From Hemileia vastatrix (Eukaryota; Basidiomycota; Pucciniomycetes; Pucciniales; Zaghouaniaceae), in contig JASXTE010000015.1 of NCBI GenBank assembly GCA_030280995.1, forward strand, positions 27,522,501 through 27,586,500: 64,000 nt of DNA. Direction: 5' to 3'. Shown here piece after piece: positions 46,915-57,567 of the stretch (the stretch's first letter is position 1; each line of letters begins with the position of its first letter). Under the pieces are notes generated by a model that saw nothing but the letters and a program-made list of their open reading frames with translations, was not told the origin of the DNA and made no database searches. The position numbers and the translations under genes were made by a program.

Positions 46915-47684
46915 TATTAGGGGACTCCTTTTGTTCTAGAAGATTTTTGGTGGCGATTTTCAGTATTGGATGATGGATTTAGAATTCTCAAGTGAAGTAT
47001 GTATAATTTATCTTATGATTTTACTTTTACTCAATTGAAGAGGTAAGAATATAAGTATTATTATAATTTATAATTTAGAATCACAATAATGTAAATACTA
47101 AAAGACAAATAATAGTAATGATTTACTTTAAAGTATTTTAAAAAAATAGTTAAGTAAAGGAATGAATCAAACAGCACAAAGGAGGAGGCCTTTTATAGGC
47201 AAAAAGGAGAGAGAAAATACATGGAGTTAACAATTATCCATAAGGGAGTTTGAGAGAAAACTATTACAAAAATAAAAATGGGCAAGTAACAAAAGTCTGC
47301 TAAAATGATGCGTCAATAAAAGATATCACATTATTTGATATAGTTTAGAGTTCACTTTAGATGTCACACTTAGTACAAATTAATTTGAATTTAAAATAGA
47401 GTTTCAAACTTTTAAAATAAAGTAATTTGAATTTTTAAGATTTAGTATTAATATTTTTATTTCTCTTTCAACCTGTTATTGAGCATGGTGTTAGGGAATA
47501 AAAATATAAGGGACTTTATTATTAATATTAATATTTACTAAAGTTACTTATTGTAATTAGTTAGTGTCTTGCAAGTAATACATAAGTAAATATAATATAA
47601 TTAATAATAAGAAATAAAAGGTGTGGCTTCATCTCAGTAAATAATTAATTATTTTAATGGATAAATCTAGTAGCCTGGCTGACA
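46915..47684 (-). repeat. 5' LTR of M3 (770 bp)
   Basis: The plus strand begins TATTAGGGGACTCC and ends AGCCTGGCTGACA. It pairs with 39309-40077. A TATA-like box (minus strand CCTATAAAAGGCC) lies near 47190-47202. Confidence 0.9.
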
Positions 47685-47689
47685 GTTTG
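47685..47689. other. Right target-site duplication of M3 (GTTTG)
   Basis: Matches 39304-39308. M2 sequence resumes here. Confidence 0.85.
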
Positions 47690-47769
47690 TCTGCCTTACA
47701 TTGGATCAAAGAGTGAGAAGATTTTAATAATGGTGCAGAATGCTTTTTAGAAAAAGAAAGTTTAAATTT

Positions 47770-48201
47770 TTATTTCCCATTCAAGCCCATGGTAAAACAA
47801 TTGTTTGTAGGATCCTTCTTAATGCCAAAAATGGTTAAAATTTCATTTCCCATAATAAAACAATTGCTTAAATTGTCATTTTTCATCAAAAATAATTCAC
47901 AAATAGCTCTGACAAAACCACCATTATATTTAAAGAATACAGTGGTTTTGTATTTTCCAATGGGACATAACACAGAACCATAACCTTTCCATTTTTCAGA
48001 TGTTATAGGTAAAAATTTGCATTGATAATTCCTATCCACAGAAGCCAGTGCTTTCTCATACACTACACTTCCTCCAGCACCATAGTCAAGAATAACATCA
48101 ACATTTTTTCCATTTATGATAACTGGTGCTCTCAAAGGTGATATTAAAACGGAACTGTCAGTAATATCTCTAATTATTTCAGCATTTTCTACAGAAAACA
48201 A
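47770..48201 (-). pseudogene. M2 protease region
   Basis: An open stretch of 143 codons is homologous to the M1 and M3 proteases (INGKNVDVIL, ITSEKWKGYGSVL, GNEILTIFGIKK). The active-site motif reads DYGAGGSVV, so the Ser or Thr after the catalytic Asp is Tyr. The Asp itself remains. It lies just right of the M3 insertion and continues the M2 pol that resumes at 39303. Confidence 0.75.
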
Positions 48202-48239
48202 GTCAATATCAAAATTATCAGACCAATTATCTATATATT

Positions 48240-50729
48240 GGATATCCTTTTCTAAAACAAGAACTTCTTGGGAAGACTCATGGTCATAAGAAATATTTCT
48301 ATTACAGTCATTGGAGGAATCATCAAGATCAGCTTGAGTATTTTCAGATTCCTCAGATTGTTCAAAAAGGTGAATTTTCTTCTCCCAAATATGTCCTTTC
48401 TGCCATGGTTTGTTACATTTAAAACAAGTGTTTGTTGCATATTTCTTTGGTGCAACTGGGAAGAAGATCTACCAGTTTTGTCTATAAGTTTTGTGGAAGG
48501 CTTTCACTGGTCATGATAAGATTTAACAGGATAATTCCTTGGTTCATATCTATGGTTGAGCAGTACTTCATTACAGATATTAATGAAAGAAGAGTGTTCC
48601 CTCATATACTCAGCTCTAGCCACAATTAAATCTCTAAGAGAATTCGGTAATTTATATAGAATTTTATCTCTCCAAATATCATAATCCATCTTTGGATCAA
48701 TTGCTTTCAGGATTTGTGTTAGTTTCATAAGAGAAAAAATGGGTTTATCAACAGAGGAGGAGACATATTTTGAGTTTTAATACAGTATTTGTTGAGCCAA
48801 CCTGAATTTTGAATCACCAAACTGATTCTCAATCAAAGTTTTCCATTCATTCCACGTATAATGGTTGTTATCTAACAAAACAGATTCATACAACATCAAG
48901 GCTACACTGGTGAATGAAGAAATTATTTTTGAAACAATTTCCTCATCTGTAAATTTATATGATCTCCTTAAATTATCAAGTCTTTGGATAAAGTTTTGCC
49001 AATCAGATGAAGAATCACCATCAATGGTAGGATATCGGTCCAGCTTAGGCCAATTTTTATTACTACCAGGATGGTCAGTTTTATGGTTTGAACTACTCAA
49101 GGTTATCAATTCTTGAAGTCTTGAAATTTTTCAGATATTTCATTATCCACAGGGGAAGATGGCTCATTGTGAGTATCAAATTCTAATTTATTTGATGCAA
49201 CAGACCTCATAGACAAATTTTCAGCTGGAATAATTGGTACATTAAAAGAGAGAGTAGAAACACCATTTTCAGGATGTTTCTTTTATAATTAAAAGCAGGT
49301 TGAGCAATATTTCTCAACTCATCACAATGTTCATTATGGAGAACCTGTAATGCAGAAAATTTTTTCTCAAGATCAGACAATTTATTTCTTAAATCAGGAA
49401 TATAAGGTATCTGATCATTAATCCTAGCAATAGATAGAACATTACTTTCCTCTTCTACTGAGCATTTTTTACTCAAATTCTGGAAATCAATTTTCAATTT
49501 TCTCAATTCACTGCACAGAAGCATATTGTCAGTTTTTAAATAAGTATTTTCATCAAGAAGAGTCTTCAGATCATCAATAACTTTACTTATATTATTATAT
49601 TTATCTGAGAGTGATCTGTTATAAATTTTAATAGACTTTTGTGAGCAAGGACATTATTTAATGTGTCTTTTAATTTGAAATATGCTGTGTCGTGAACAGA
49701 AGAACTCACTTTGCAATGTAGATGTAAATTATTTAATCTATCATTCTTATGTTTTAGGAAATCTTTCAAAAGTTTGTCTTTGATAACACTAAAATCAGGA
49801 GAGTCTTTCAATATTTCTTCAGAAGTTTTTTTAAGTAAAACATAAATTTCAAGAGCAACAGAATCATTCTTTATTGCAAGAGAAGGATTAAATAAAAAAG
49901 TAGAGTTTAAATGTAATGGCTCATCAAAAGAAATTTTACTCAGAACATCATTAGGGCTACTAGTTACAGGAAGCTGCCTTTTAATAGGTTTAACTGTTCT
50001 TTCACCATTCTCAACAAGATTACCTGTAGAAGAAGGCTTATTAGAATACAATTCAAAATTTTAATCAACCAAACCACTCACCATGGCAGAGAAGGAAACT
50101 TCCCCTGGGTTTGAGACTGGACTTAGGCCTTCTTTCTCCTGCTTTGATGGTAAAGATGAGGAGGAGGATGGAAATTGGGTGTTCTGGATGGGCAAGGCTG
50201 ATGAGCAGGAGGATGTTTCACATTCTGTTGATATTGGCTCATGAGATAATCCCATTTCCATTGTTCTACTTCCAGAGTATTTTGGTTTTGCTGGAAGGAG
50301 GTGGGAGTTTGAGGGGGCTGAGGCTGATACTGAGTTGATGACATGGGAGGAAGTTGAACCTGCTTTTGAGATAGAAGCTCCTTCATCTGATATCAAAGGG
50401 TTTCCACTCTTGCCTTTTATTTCATACTTTCTGCTCTCAGCTCCTTGGACAAATGGTTGACTTGCTGGTTTAGAGGAACCATTTTTATTTTTATATCTCT
50501 TAGCGGACTTTCCTTATTGACCAGAGGTTTTACTTCTTTCTGAATAGTTTGGTGAAGGGTATTTGCCACTTCTCCTGACATTTATATGTCCTGAAGGGTA
50601 TGAAGGTTGCTTGTCTGCTGAAGATTTTCTGTAATTTAATTTTGAAGAACCTACAGATTCATTATCAACATCCACTACAATTTCATCTGCATGTAGGTTA
50701 TCCATGCTCTCAGTCAATTTGCTAGACAT
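48240..50729 (-). pseudogene. M2 gag (broken)
   Basis: The ATG is at 50729 (MSSKLTESMDNLH). The frame has few stops: near 50512, 50059, 49585 and after 49207. The middle part (50051-49207) is a long helical stretch (LKKTSEEILKDSPDFSVIKD and NKLSDLEKKFSALQ). The capsid-like part is at 49109-48777 (KLDRYPTIDGDSSSDWQNF). The zinc finger near 48410-48450 reads CFKCNKPWQKGHIW, so its last Cys is Trp. Gag would form the particle and bind RNA. It is related to M1 and M3 gag but clearly diverged. Confidence 0.75.
50123..50386 (-). pseudogene. Overlapping frame in M2 gag
   Basis: It has the same one-base offset from gag as in M1 and M3. It reads MKELLSQKQVQLPP, a Pro/Gln-rich stretch, WKWDYLMSQYQQ and PCPSRTPNFHPPPHLYHQ, matching KWQWDWLTTQW and GPSRTNQFNPQPPHPYQ of M1. 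Upstream in the same frame, KMVPLNQQVNHLS also matches M1, but two stops intervene. Confidence 0.5.
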
Positions 50730-51409
50730 GTAAGTGGGAAAATAAATTTTATATAATTCCTTTAAACATATAAATATGTCAGCTTAGAAGTCAAAAATAT
50801 TTTTTATATTAAAATATTTTATTAAAAATAAATACAATTATTCAAACTTAAAGTAGTATTTAATATAATTAAAGAAAATTATATTTGATTTAAATAAATT
50901 ATTTGGACTTAAACAATAAACGTTTAATGTTCCAACAATAATAATACCAGAATTTATATGGCACCTACTGGGACTAAGTACAGAGTACTATTATAGTCAA
51001 ACAAAATCAACAAATTAATAATAATAAAAATTAAATTAATAATTTAAATATTAAAGTTAAATTTGTGAAATCTTCTAGGATTAAGAGTTATTAACACTCT
51101 ATTATAGTCAACTAAGAAAAAAAATTAAAAATTAATTAAACACTTACACTCAGTGAATCAGCACTAAGCCACAATGACTGTTATTGCAATAAAAATTAAT
51201 ATAAGAGTTGATAGGAGCAAAGGTTTACTTACAGTAGTGATTGTAAAATCATCTAAAAAATATATAACTTTTATAAATATATAAACCTTAAGTTAAGTTC
51301 CCCGGTTCAATTTACAGTTGTGAAAAAAGTTTACTTTTTGCTCCAGGTGGTCTGAGCATTTGTCATTTGTCCAAAATTTTTGATTCAATTGTTGCCGTTT
51401 GGAAAGTTT
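50730..51409 (-). other. M2 leader
   Basis: Noncoding AT-rich DNA between the M2 gag ATG and its 5' LTR. Only a few degenerate units resembling the M1 and M3 array are seen (ACTGGGACTAAG... and TCTAGGATTAAG..., followed by TATAGTCAA). Confidence 0.5.
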
Positions 51410-52589
51410 CCCAATTTTTGGCCAGTTGTCAAGTAGAAGTTTAAATATAGAAGAAGAAGAATAAAGGATGATGGGAAGATACTGTAGCTATTTTAGTAGA
51501 CAAAAAATATGACAAGGGGTGAACTGGTTAAACTAGTAAGTCTTTTATTTTTCTCTCTGCTATAATATCAACAAACTGACTATTAAAAATCTTAAAACAA
51601 CCTTATAATTTTATTTAGTATTTAAGGGGACTGGAGCGCCACAAGAAATAATAAAATATAATATAATATTTAAAATATTATAAGTAAGTAAGTGATGAGG
51701 CTACAGGGAATTATCCAATGGCCTTTTTATAGGCAAGGGGTCCTCTGAAGCGCCACAAATGAGTATTTACAAAATAGTAATAAGGTAAAACAAGAATATA
51801 AAAGAATATAACTAAAACATAGATATTGAGAGAAAAACATGAGACAACTAATGAAACCCATGAGTAAGAGACTAATTTTTCCACCATAGTTTCCCAAACC
51901 AGTTAATTAAAATAATTAGTAACTAAATAAGTCTGAAAAATAATAACTGTGAGTAAAATAATCCAAAACAGGTATTACAATGTTTTGTTAAGGGTTTTAA
52001 TTGAAACAAATAGAATATTTTGACGCAAAAATTTTTCTAATTAATTTAATTCAATATTAAAGGAAAATTAATCATTTGTTTTAATTTTTTTAGTAACTTA
52101 ATAATTAATTTAGTTGAAAAAAGTAATTAATTTAATCATATTGTTAATTTAAAGTGAGGATTTTAATATTATTATCTTAAATAAGTAGTTTAATTTATTT
52201 AATAATTTCATGACACAATCAAGGGTCAAAAAAGCGCCCAATATTATTGTTTAATAAGATATGTAATGCTTTATTTAATATATAAATTTAATTAATTAAT
52301 TTAATTACATTATAAGTTAATTTTACACTTATAATTGTAATATATGTTTATAATTAATTAATAATTAATCTATGTTTATTAAATACATAAAAATGCGCCA
52401 TAATTTATAGAATATAAAATATATCATGCTTAATTTAAATTTAAAAATAAATTATATAACAGTAAAATTAATATAACCCTTATTTTATTTATATTTAATA
52501 AGATACTTATATAATTTTAATATACAATAAAAAATTAATTTATATACATAAAATGCATATATTTATGCCCTTTTTTGGTTCCACTAAAT
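51410..52589 (-). repeat. 5' LTR of M2, cut by element C
   Basis: It matches the M2 3' LTR from near its inner end to the bases corresponding to 35858, where CCACTAAAT is followed by the TGTCACC of element C. The remaining 45 bases or so of this LTR must lie beyond the right edge of the window. TATA-like minus-strand CCTATAAAAAGGCC lies near 51720-51733. Confidence 0.85.
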
Positions 52590-53343
52590 TGTCACCGGAC
52601 AATCTATGCACAAGTTTGAGGGTGTTCCTGGAAGTGAGATGGAGGGAGGAGTTTAGAAACTTCTTCAAAGCACAGAGGAAATGTTTGAGGAAATGATTCA
52701 AAGATGACTCAAATGAAGAGCTACTACTTCTAGATATGTTCAATAAGAATTCTAATATAATTTAAAGGTAATATTAATATTCTTAGGATCTCACAAAGGG
52801 TTGGAAACTCAATTATCAAATATTTAAGTTTTTTAAAAATGATTACTGAGAAAATAAGGAAATGTACAATAATAATAATTTAACCTGAAGCTTTACCACT
52901 ATTAACTATATATACATTTTATAATTTAACTCTAAAGAAATATCAAACCAAAATCCAACCCCTTTTATATCCATTAATCCTCCTTGCATTGACCTCATAC
53001 CCATCCATCATTCCGAACACCACAGACCTCCGAAAATACACCCGTTACACCTGGACCCTCCTCACTAACATCCGTTAACCCTTTAATCCTCCACTAACCA
53101 TCCCGTACATGCTCACTATCCCTGTTAATAACCCACAGATACTTTATAAAACTTTTAGCGTAATATTGCATTAACTATTGCGCTGTGCGTCACTTATTGA
53201 AGAAAAGACTAAACACACTATTGAGAGATTGAATAATTTAGATTTAAAGTTTAGATTAGCGCGGTTGAATAGTGAGTACACAAAGGAAAGTCACATTTGC
53301 TATGTAGAATTGTTTTCTGCGCTTTGTCACGCGCCATGTGACA
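52590..53343 (-). repeat. Inverted LTR copy at the left end of element C (754 bp)
   Basis: Its left end TGTCACCGGAC is the reverse complement of the right end of the next LTR (GTCCAGTGACA), and matches continue through the arm. It has its own TATA box (minus strand GGATATAAAAGG, 52961-52972) pointing left into M2. It meets the second copy at the 19-bp junction TGTCACGCGCCATGTGACA. Confidence 0.8.
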
Positions 53344-54094
53344 CTCGAGGCAAAAGCAGCTCATTAAATCAATAATATCAAGTTCTAAATCTATACTCGA
53401 AGCGCAGAAAGCAATTCTCCATAGCAACTGTGATTCCCCTTTGTGTACTTACAATTAAACTGCGCTAGCCTAAACTCTAAATCTAAATTAGTCAATCTCT
53501 CAATAGTGTGCTTTAGTCTTAATTTCAATAAGCGACGCGCAGCGCTAAGATCAACGTAATAGTACATTAGTAGTTTTCATTAAAAAGTTTGTTAATTAAT
53601 TAAAAGGGGTAAATTGAGCATGGACGGATATTAGCGAAGAGGGTCTAAGTGTATGTTATTAATGGTCTGTGGTATGGGAATGGTGCGCTGAGAGGGAGGT
53701 CAATGCAAGGAGGAATAAAGGATATAAAAGGGTTGGGTTTTTGGTTTGATATTCCTTAGAATTAAATTATAAAACGTATTTACATTTAATAGTGGTAAAA
53801 TCTTTTAAGTTAAATCATTATTATAGTATCTTTCTTTATTTTCTCAATAATCATTTCTAAATCCTAAATCTTTGATTGTTGAGTTTCCAACCCTTCGTGA
53901 GATCTTAAGAATTCCTATTACCTTTGAAACTATATTATAATTCTTCTCGAACATACCTCGAACACATAGCTCTTACTTTGAGTGACCTTCGAATCACTCC
54001 TTGAATCATTTCTCTGTGCTTCGAAGAAGTTTCTAAATCCCTCATCTCACTTTCAGGAACATCCTCGACTATGTGCGTAGGTCGTCCAGTGACA
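53325..54094 (+). repeat. 5' LTR of element C (770 bp)
   Basis: It begins TGTCAC in the shared junction and ends CCAGTGACA at 54094, about 70 bases before the gag ATG. The TATA box GGATATAAAAGGG lies at about 53719. About 50 bases (53347-53395), bounded by ACTCGA on each side, have no match in the inverted copy and look like a small insertion. Confidence 0.8.
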
Positions 54095-54165
54095 GTATAA
54101 TTTAATTCTCCGTAGTTCTCATTCTTTGCACTACTACGTCCTTTTAGGTGTTTTTAAAATTTTAA
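54095..54165 (+). other. Element C leader with unassigned primer site
   Basis: The bases after the LTR (GTATAATTTAATTC) do not match a tRNA 3' end that I recognise, so a self-priming mechanism or mutation is possible. Confidence 0.35.
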
Positions 54166-55353
54166 ATGGCACCTGTTCAAGGCACTCCTCCTACGGGCGC
54201 TACTACTAGAGCTCGCGCTAGAGGCAGGCCAACAGCCACAAGGTCTGTTTCCCGCACTCACTCTTTGGAACCACTCAACCTTAGGGAATGGCAACATTCA
54301 GTTCAATCTGTAGAAGACATCCCACAAGATTTTGAGGATTCTAGTGATGAAGAAGAAGGAGAGGATACAATGCACGAGGCACCATCCACCCCTGCCAATC
54401 ACCCTTCTGGTCAATCCTCAGAACCTGGACCATCTAACTCGCTGAAAGATTTCATGAGACTTTTCATGAAAACACTTTCAAATCCAACTTCTTCAGAGGG
54501 ATCTAAGTTCAAAACTCCTTCTATGAAATCTCCTGACAAATTTGAAGGAGATCACCCCGACAGATTGCGACCCTTCTTGCAAACCTGCAAGCTACTGTTC
54601 CATAATGAACCTCAAACCTTTAATAGCGACCGATCAAAGGTTGTTTACACTTCTTCATTCCTAGCCGGGAAAGCAGAAAGATGGTTCGAACCTTATCTGC
54701 TCATGCATTCTTTGACAGAAACCCACTTACTTATCAATAATTGGGAAAAATTCGAAGACCAACTCTTTACGTTGTTTGGGGACCCTAATGAAACTGACAG
54801 CGCAGAAATTGAACTTGATTTTCTTCGCATGAGTGATAATGGTAAAGCCTCTGAATATATCTCGAACTTCAGAGCACTTCAAACTCGAGTAGGTTGGAAT
54901 GATGCTGCCCTTAAGTATCATTTCAAGAAAGGACTTCCTTCAAGGATTCTGGACCAATTAAATCTTCACGGTCAGAAGATGACTACTTTAATGGATTTAA
55001 TGGATCGAACCCTCAAACTTGACGGCGTTTATCAAGGATGACTTCAACATCGTCGATACTCCAACAAATCTCAAGGCCTAAATTTTAAATCAGGATCTTC
55101 TTCACACCCACGACTAAATCAATCCTCCCCAACTCAATCCAAACCCAATAAGGGGAAGGATAAACCTCAACCAAAAGGCTCAACTCCAGGCAATATCAGC
55201 AAAGTACTGGATCCTAAAGGGGAACTTAAAGAAGCTGAGAGGAAGAGACGAGAAGATAATGGGTTATGTATGTATTGTGGGGGTAAGCACAAGTTGGAAG
55301 ACTGTGTAAAGTTGAAGGAAAGAGAAGGTACTAGTTCGAAGTCAAAAAACTAG
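54166..55353 (+). pseudogene. Element C gag
   Basis: The ATG is at 54166. An open frame of 291 codons runs to a TGA at 55039-55041, then continues in the same frame to the gag stop TAG at 55351-55353. Residues 1-100 are basic, then acidic and Ser-rich. Residues 120-285 form the capsid-like Retrotrans_gag region (KFEGDHPDRLRPFLQTCK, KAERWFEPYL, FRALQTRVGW). A zinc knuckle CMYCGGKHKLEDC lies near 55267-55305 (CX2CX3HX4C, one residue shorter than the usual spacing). The single internal stop probably came from a Trp codon by a G to A change. A frameshift site overlaps the end. Confidence 0.85.
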
Positions 55354-55386
55354 TAGATAGTTTACTTGTGTGCAAAGCAAACTATC
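55344..55386 (+). promoter_or_regulatory. Candidate -1 ribosomal frameshift signal of element C
   Basis: The heptamer A AAA AAC (55344-55350) is in the gag frame directly before the stop TAG. After 5 bases a hairpin follows: GATAGTTT (55356-55363) pairs with AAACTATC (55379-55386), with three further pairs inside. Pol is open in the -1 frame from here. Confidence 0.7.
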
Positions 55387-56287
55387 TTATCTCTCCTAGT
55401 GCACAGAACATCCATGTCTTAAGGACTGGAGTTGCCTTAAACCGCTTGAGATTCATTCTTTTTAAGGAGGATATCCCCTTCAGTTGTCTTATAGACTCTG
55501 GAGCTTCAATTTCTTTTGTTAGTTTATCTTTTGCCGAGAAGCTTCAACTAACATTTACAGATGTTGATTGAACTCCAATCTATTTGGTCGAATCAGAGGA
55601 ACCCAAATATTAGGTAAGTAAGAAAGTTTTATGGGTTTTCAACTTTCCGAACTTTCCCCCCTTCGAGTGGAAATTATCAGTCTTGGACGCCCCAAGGATG
55701 GATGATACCATTCTTGGCCATGACTTTTTAACGCATTGGAATCCCGAAATTGATTGGACTAGGGGATTGATCACCCCACGCTCTAAGTATATTTCTGATT
55801 CTTCAATGCAGGTCAATAGGGAGTTAAACAACCCGCCTGAAAATGTCCTGCTAGAGGAAAAATCTCTGCCAGATGAATTGCAAGCATCTGATCGTCTTCT
55901 AAATGAGAAATTGGCTAACCCTTCTAGCTCAATGATTTCACTTGAAGAGGATTTAAATTGCCTCGAAGTAATCGAATTATGCTCTCTCAATTCAGGTATC
56001 CCCTCGACAGATTCTCTCGAAGATGAAGAGGATGACCAAATCAACGTTGAAGCCATTAAATCAACTCTACCAGAAATCTACCACAATTTCCTCGATGTTT
56101 TCTCAATCCGCAAGGCCGATAAGTTACCACCTCATTGACCCTACAACCATCAAATAGAGTTAATAGGCCCAGTACCTCTGGCAGGTCCTGTCTATTCTTT
56201 GTCAAAGGACGAATCTCAAGTTCTTTGAGACTACATTTCAGAGAATGTAGCCAAAGGTTTCATCAGAGCCAGTAAATCTCCAACCGT
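55345..56287 (+). pseudogene. Element C protease and start of RT (cut by G2)
   Basis: In the -1 frame after the heptamer, the protease has CLIDSGASISFVSL with an intact Asp-Ser-Gly near 55493. A stop at 55569 follows, then LDAPRMDDTILGHDFLTHWNP, the C-terminal part of the protease fold. The region 55800-56090 is an acidic linker. RT begins near 56140 (YNHQIELIG, GPVYSLSKDESQVL, NVAKGFIRASKSPT) and is cut by the G2 LTR. Stops at 55569, about 55614, 56136 and about 56228 are each one transition away from a plausible sense codon. Confidence 0.8.
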
Positions 56288-57390
56288 TGTGGTAGCCTAA
56301 AGTTTAGTACGGCACCAAAATATGTAAATGGAGTTATTACGGCGTGCAAGATTGGCGTTATTATTTTTTTATATATATAAAAGGGTTTTATTTAATTTAT
56401 TTGAGTTTTAAATATGGAGAAATTGGTCACGAGCAAATGCCTACACAAAAACAATTTATTTTACGGAGAAAACTTATTTACGGTCTGAAAAATTTATAAG
56501 TATTAAGTCGAGTCACTCAAGAACCTTGGGAAATTTTCCCAGAATTTTTACTATTTTTCTTATATTTTTAAATGAATTTTAAAGTTTTATAGAAATATTT
56601 ACGTTTTCAAAAATTACTTAACTTTGATGAATTTTCACAGGGTAATTAGAGCTGCGCAGACTACGAAAATTAGTTTGGTATGTAAAAGGGAAGTAGCTCT
56701 ATTATGTGTAATTTTTCTAGATTTTTTATTATGGTTTTAAGGTTCTAAATTGAGTCCGGAAGTCCGGACGGACTCCGTTTCGACTCCGTACGGGCTCCAG
56801 ATTGACTCTGGAAGAGCTCTGGAGGGGAAAACTTAGGCACGTGACTAGGAATACTTAAGCGCTTCTCAAACTCGAAATTGAGAGGGGGGACACATCATAC
56901 AGCTTAATCATTAACTACCACAGTCTCATTTTTTATTACTCAACAAATTAAATAAATTTGTAATACCCTTATAACTTTATATTTTATATATAACATTTTA
57001 GAAATACTACTCAACAATTAAAATAACACTTCATATAGGGTATCTTTAGAAAGGTCTTCATCGCTGGGACTTGATTATTGCTGTCTCATAAAAATTTAAA
57101 TTATTATAAAAACATAAAAGTCAATCTTTTCAGATCTTTCACTGGTACACCTTAATTGTTGTTATCAGTATTTCTTTATCAACAGCCACAATCATTTAAT
57201 CTCAATAAGCGTTAATTATTTTAGAGTTTCATTATTTTTATAAATCAGATCCAAGTAGATTGGTTAGCTTAGTGATTTAGAATTCCCATTTTGATATTTT
57301 TATTGGAAGGACGGGGTTTTCAGCTAAATCCACATATCTCCTCCGGATTCTGCTTACAGTAAGGCGACTGTAAGAGTTTACCTTACCATA
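56288..57390 (+). repeat. 5' LTR of G2 (1103 bp)
   Basis: It begins TGTGGTA at 56288 and ends TACCATA at 57390, an inversion with one mismatch. The left border cuts the element C reading frame, and the right border lies two bases from the primer-binding site. TATATATATAAAAGGG (about 56369-56385) is a probable promoter. A cluster of GGACTCCG-like words lies at 56750-56825. Confidence 0.8.
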
Positions 57391-57392
57391 GT

Positions 57393-57410
57393 TGGCGCCC
57401 AACGTGGGGT
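57393..57410 (+). promoter_or_regulatory. Primer-binding site of G2, tRNA-Lys type
   Basis: TGGCGCCCAACGTGGGGT matches 17 of 18 bases of the primer site complementary to the 3' end of tRNA-Lys(1,2) known from several retroviruses. This primes minus-strand DNA synthesis. Confidence 0.7.
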
Positions 57411-57462
57411 TCGATTTCTCTAGCTTTCTTTAAAAGACTTACTTGGATCAAGAACGTTATTA

Positions 57463-57524
57463 GCCTGCAAGAGGCATATTTTCTGGAACTCTAATTGGAT
57501 TTTTGTTATTGGCCTGCAAGAGGC
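57463..57524 (+). repeat. Two copies of a 13-base hairpin in the G2 leader
   Basis: GCCTGCAAGAGGC occurs at 57463-57475 and 57512-57524. Each can pair GCCT with AGGC. They lie between the primer site and the gag ATG. Confidence 0.65.
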
Positions 57525-57567
57525 TTGTTATTTTATCGATTGTTAACACTTTTCATTACTTATTGGG

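Larger units (their letters stand above)
39309..47684 (-). mobile_element. Chromovirus M3, LTR to LTR, inserted in M2
   Basis: Two LTRs (39309-40077 and 46915-47684) enclose leader, gag, protease and part of pol. GTTTG duplications flank both ends. M2 coding sequence resumes directly on either side. M3 itself is interrupted by a solo LTR at 42725-44225 and has lost about 1.7 kb of pol near 41160. It is a close relative of M1. Confidence 0.95.
34685..52589 (-). mobile_element. Ty3/gypsy chromovirus M2, split by later insertions
   Basis: M2 reads leftwards from a 5' LTR (about 51410-52589, cut off by element C) through leader, gag, protease, RT, RNase H, integrase and chromodomain to a 3' LTR at 34685-35902. 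It is interrupted at 39303/47690 by full-length M3 and at about 36180-36420 by a MITE. The two LTR copies match closely by eye. It is the oldest layer of the nest and belongs to a subfamily related to, but distinct from, M1 and M3. Confidence 0.9.
52590..56287 (+). mobile_element. Ty3/gypsy element C, inserted in the M2 LTR and cut by G2
   Basis: It begins with two head-to-head LTR copies (52590-54094) followed by gag, a frameshift site, protease and the start of RT. At 56287 the RT is interrupted by the G2 LTR (TGTGGTAG). The right part is outside the window. It is a third gypsy lineage, with a Gag of the Retrotrans_gag type, distinct from G1/G2 and from M1, M2 and M3. Confidence 0.85.

Noticed and set aside
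53178..53375. 65-codon open frame in the LTR palindrome of element C
   Set aside because: It lies across the junction of two inverted LTR copies, so it has no independent coding support.
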